Shown: piece after piece, positions 6,073-7,928 of the stretch
Numbering within the stretch: the stretch's first letter is position 1
Layout of the letters: the number at the start of each line of letters is the position of its first letter
Assembly: GCA_030640695.1 (NCBI GenBank)
Contig: DAOWIX010000145.1
Span: 1 to 7,928 of the forward strand
Source of the DNA: Deltaproteobacteria bacterium
GTDB lineage: Bacteria; Desulfobacterota; Anaeroferrophillalia; Anaeroferrophillales; Tharpellaceae
Direction: 5' to 3'
DNA: 7,928 bases
Program-made: the position numbers and the translations under genes
Notes under the pieces: model-generated
Seen by the model: the letters and a program-made list of their open reading frames with translations, nothing else
Told to the model about the DNA's origin: nothing
The model's database searches: none

Positions 6073-6995
6073 TGGTTGATCTCAAGGTTGAAATTGCCCC
6101 CGGAGTGATTTTAAAAAATCCAGTACTGACAGCTTCCGGAACTTTTGGTTATGGCCGCGAGTATGCCCCCTATTTTGACATATCGAAACTGGGGGCGATA
6201 ATAACCAAAGGCTTGTCTCTGCAACCGAAAACCGGTAACCCAGGCGTCAGAATCACCGAAACCGCCTGTGGTATGCTCAATGCCATCGGTTTAGAAAATA
6301 TCGGTGTTGAACGTTTTCTGGCCGACGAACTCCCAATTTTACGAAAGCTTAAAGCTGTCGTAATCGTCAACATCTTTGGCAACAATCAATCCGACTACGC
6401 AGCTCTGGCCGCAAAACTTGATGGAATTGCTGGAATCACCGCACTTGAAATTAATATTTCCTGTCCCAATGTCAAGGCCGGCGGGATTCAGTTCGGAACC
6501 GATCCTCAAGCTGCCGCGAAACTGGTAGCCGCAGTTCGCAAAGAGACCTCGCTGCCATTGATCACTAAACTATCCCCAAATGTCAGTGATATTGTCGCAG
6601 TTGCCAAAGCGGTGGAGGAGGCCGGCAGTGATTCCCTGTCGTTGATCAACACCCTACTTGGCATGGCCATTGATCTCGACCAGAAAAGACCGATTCTGGG
6701 AAATGTTACCGGCGGTCTTTCCGGACCAGCCATTAAACCGGTAGCCTTGCGTATGGTCTATCAGGTAGCCCAGGCCGTATCAATCCCGGTTATCGGTATT
6801 GGCGGTATCGTTAGCGCTCGTGATGCACTGGAGTTCCTGCTGGCCGGGGCCACCGCAATTGAGGTAGGTACAGCCAGTTTTATCAATCCACAAACCGCCA
6901 GCAAGATTGTCGAAGGAATCGAAAACTATCTCGACGACCAAGGTTGTGACCGAATAACTGATTTCATCGGCTCACTGGAAAAAAATCCAATCTAA
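6072..6995 (+). CDS. pyrD: Dihydroorotate dehydrogenase class 1B catalytic subunit PyrD
   Basis: The 307-residue protein starts at ATG 6072, with AAGAGG at 6056-6061. It oxidises dihydroorotate to orotate on FMN, the fourth step of UMP synthesis. Class 1B features are visible: ASGTFGYG (21-28), K46, the substrate-loop region NPGVRITETACGMLNAIGL (56-74), NIFGNN (100-105), and NISCPNVK (128-135) with catalytic base C131. The cysteine marks class 1; class 2 enzymes have Ser. Also present are K166 in KLSPNV, the INT at 192-194, GGLSGPAIKP (214-223), and the FMN phosphate loops IGIGGI (241-246) and EVGTASF (264-270). No membrane-binding N-terminal helix is present, unlike class 2. Together with pyrK this predicts an NAD-coupled enzyme that works without quinone or oxygen, fitting an anaerobe. 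Confidence 0.97.
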   Translation: MVDLKVEIAPGVILKNPVLTASGTFGYGREYAPYFDISKLGAIITKGLSLQPKTGNPGVRITETACGMLNAIGLENIGVERFLADELPILRKLKAVVIVNIFGNNQSDYAALAAKLDGIAGITALEINISCPNVKAGGIQFGTDPQAAAKLVAAVRKETSLPLITKLSPNVSDIVAVAKAVEEAGSDSLSLINTLLGMAIDLDQKRPILGNVTGGLSGPAIKPVALRMVYQVAQAVSIPVIGIGGIVSARDALEFLLAGATAIEVGTASFINPQTASKIVEGIENYLDDQGCDRITDFIGSLEKNPI

Positions 6996-7021
6996 ACCAC
7001 CGATTAAAATGGGAAATATCT

Positions 7022-7492
7022 ATGACCAATAACGATATATTACGCCGGATTCGCTATACATTTGACTTTAACGATGCAAAAATGATTGCAATCTTTGGAC
7101 TGGCTGATCATAAAGTTACCCGGGAGCAGATAAGCAGTTGGCTGAAAAAGGAGGATGACGTTGCCTTTCATGAGTGCAGCGACACTCAGCTGGCGATTTT
7201 CCTGAATGGTTTGATTAATGATCGACGAGGGAAAAAAGAGGGCCCCCAACCCAATCCGGAGCAGAATTTAACTAACAATATTATTCTGAGAAAAATAAAA
7301 ATAGCATTAGATCTGCAAGCTGACGATATACTGGAAATTTTGAACCTGACTAATGTGAATATAAGTAAACATGAGTTAAGTGCTTTTTTTCGGAAGCCGG
7401 GCCATAAACACTATCGTGACTGCCTCGACCAAATCCTGCGTAATTTCATGAATGGGGTGCAACTTAAATATCGCGATAACATTCAACAATAG
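7022..7492 (+). CDS. yehS: DUF1456 family protein YehS
   Basis: The 156-residue protein starts at ATG 7022, with GGGA at 7011-7014 and 26 bases after pyrD. It consists of two copies of the DUF1456 unit: about residues 4-67 (NNDILRRIRYTF, SSWLKKEDD, FLNGLINDRRGK) and about 85-147 (NNIILRKIKIALDL, FFRKPGHKHYRDC, NFMNGV). Length and motif order match E. coli YehS closely as I recall it. The biochemical function of the family is not established. The protein is soluble, mostly helical and charged, without signal or catalytic motifs I can name. It may be read through from the pyr operon or have its own promoter; the 26-base gap leaves little room, so cotranscription is more likely. Confidence 0.9.
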   Translation: MTNNDILRRIRYTFDFNDAKMIAIFGLADHKVTREQISSWLKKEDDVAFHECSDTQLAIFLNGLINDRRGKKEGPQPNPEQNLTNNIILRKIKIALDLQADDILEILNLTNVNISKHELSAFFRKPGHKHYRDCLDQILRNFMNGVQLKYRDNIQQ

Positions 7493-7494
7493 TT

Positions 7495-7875
7495 TCACTT
7501 CTTCTTTTGCAGCAACTTGTCAAGGTCGGCAAATGGCTGTTGGGTGGAGGATGGCTTTTGTCGACTGCTTGATGCCGTTTCTCCAGGCGTTACTTCAACC
7601 GGGTGTTTCGTGTGCTCGTAGTCATGACAGTAGAGACACAGCAACTCCCAATTACTACCGTCTGCCAAGTTGTTATCGTGGTTGTGATCCTTGTGGTGGA
7701 CGGTAAGCTCACGAAGTTTTTTGCCACTGAATTCACGACCGCACCGGGCACAGATCCAAGGATACATCTTGAGCGCCCGTTCCCGATAGGTTAAAGAACG
7801 AAGCTCTTTATCGCGCCGTAATTCGGCAAGGGAATCTTCCAGCTTATTCCCCTCGTTGGGTCTCTTTGGGGTCAT
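7495..7875 (-). CDS. yajD: YajD-like HNH nuclease family protein
   Basis: The minus-strand gene encodes 126 residues from an ATG at 7875-7873, with AGG a few bases upstream on that strand. The core matches the E. coli YajD pattern as I recall it: RERALKMYPWICARCGREF, LRELTVHHKDHNHDNN, DGSNWELLCLYCHDYEH and a C-terminal PFADLDKLLQKKK. The zinc-binding pairs are C42-x2-C45 and C80-x2-C83. The HNH residues are H60/H61, N75 and H84. The family is annotated as putative HNH endonuclease, but a cellular role is not established. There is no phage or intein context here, so it is probably a housekeeping member rather than a mobile homing nuclease. It converges on yehS with stop codons 2 bases apart. 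The low-complexity linker at about 95-113 (Ser/Gln/Thr-rich) separates the nuclease core from the conserved tail. Confidence 0.9.
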   Translation of the reverse strand: MTPKRPNEGNKLEDSLAELRRDKELRSLTYRERALKMYPWICARCGREFSGKKLRELTVHHKDHNHDNNLADGSNWELLCLYCHDYEHTKHPVEVTPGETASSSRQKPSSTQQPFADLDKLLQKKK

Positions 7876-7896
7876 GTAACCTGTGAAAATAGGGGT

Positions 7897-7928
7897 AAAG
7901 GAGAAGGTTTCAAGAAATATGACTGCTA
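7897..7928 (+). CDS. Possible start of a further + strand gene, cut by the window end
   Basis: A purine-rich AAAGGAGAAGG at 7897-7907 is followed, 11 bases later, by ATG at 7919-7921 and two more codons (Thr, Ala) before the sequence ends. This looks like a ribosome-binding site with a start codon, divergent from yajD. With three codons visible neither the gene nor its product can be confirmed. Confidence 0.35.

Noticed and set aside
7603..7794. Plus-strand hydrophobic open frame within yajD
   Set aside because: Antisense to the clearly conserved HNH protein; the apparent hydrophobic segment is the complement of its His/Asp/Asn-rich core.
7886..7913. Minus-strand promoter for yajD (TTGAAA, 16 bases, TATTTT)
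   Set aside because: Transcription would start about 4 bases before the yajD ATG, leaving the AGG ribosome-binding site outside or at the very edge of the transcript. The match is too weak to outweigh that.

Overview
The window looks like chromosomal DNA of an anaerobic, probably Desulfobacterota/deltaproteobacterial, bacterium. The main reason is a bacterial heterodisulfide-reductase-like electron-transfer operon (mvhD/flxD, flxC, hdrC, hdrB, flxB, flxA), followed by a class 1B (NAD-linked, PyrK-dependent) dihydroorotate dehydrogenase and an intergenic inverted repeat of a style I associate with this group. The taxonomic call is an inference from gene content, not a search. All genes except the last complete one are on the + strand.

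Positions 1-4659 form one tightly packed operon, cut at its 5' end. It starts with the C-terminus of an MvhD-type iron-sulfur protein. Next come an FrhB-like double-cluster ferredoxin protein (FlxC-like), HdrC, HdrB, an AsrA/HydB-like double-cluster protein (FlxB-like) and an FAD/NAD(P)/[2Fe-2S] reductase (FlxA-like). The flavin-bifurcating subunit HdrA is not visible and presumably lies just upstream. A reasonable model is a soluble cytoplasmic complex. NADH would be handled by FlxA, electrons would pass through FlxB/FlxC/MvhD to HdrA, which confurcates or bifurcates with ferredoxin, and HdrB with its two CCG-type sites would reduce or oxidise a disulfide. The partner disulfide is not identifiable here. 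The gene order interleaves hdr and flx genes instead of keeping flxABCD and hdrABC as separate blocks.

Positions 4660-4967 are intergenic. They hold a candidate promoter and a roughly 160-bp dispersed-repeat-like element with two nested inverted repeats. No convincing Rho-independent terminator is seen after flxA.

Positions 4968-6995 form a second operon: a single-domain PilZ (cyclic-di-GMP receptor) protein, pyrK and pyrD. PilZ and pyrK overlap, with pyrK probably starting at a TTG inside the PilZ gene, and pyrK and pyrD overlap by one base. This links a second-messenger receptor physically to pyrimidine synthesis.

Positions 7022-7928 carry yehS (DUF1456), then the convergent yajD (HNH nuclease family) with only 2 bases between their stop codons. 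A possible start of another + strand gene lies at the very end of the window.
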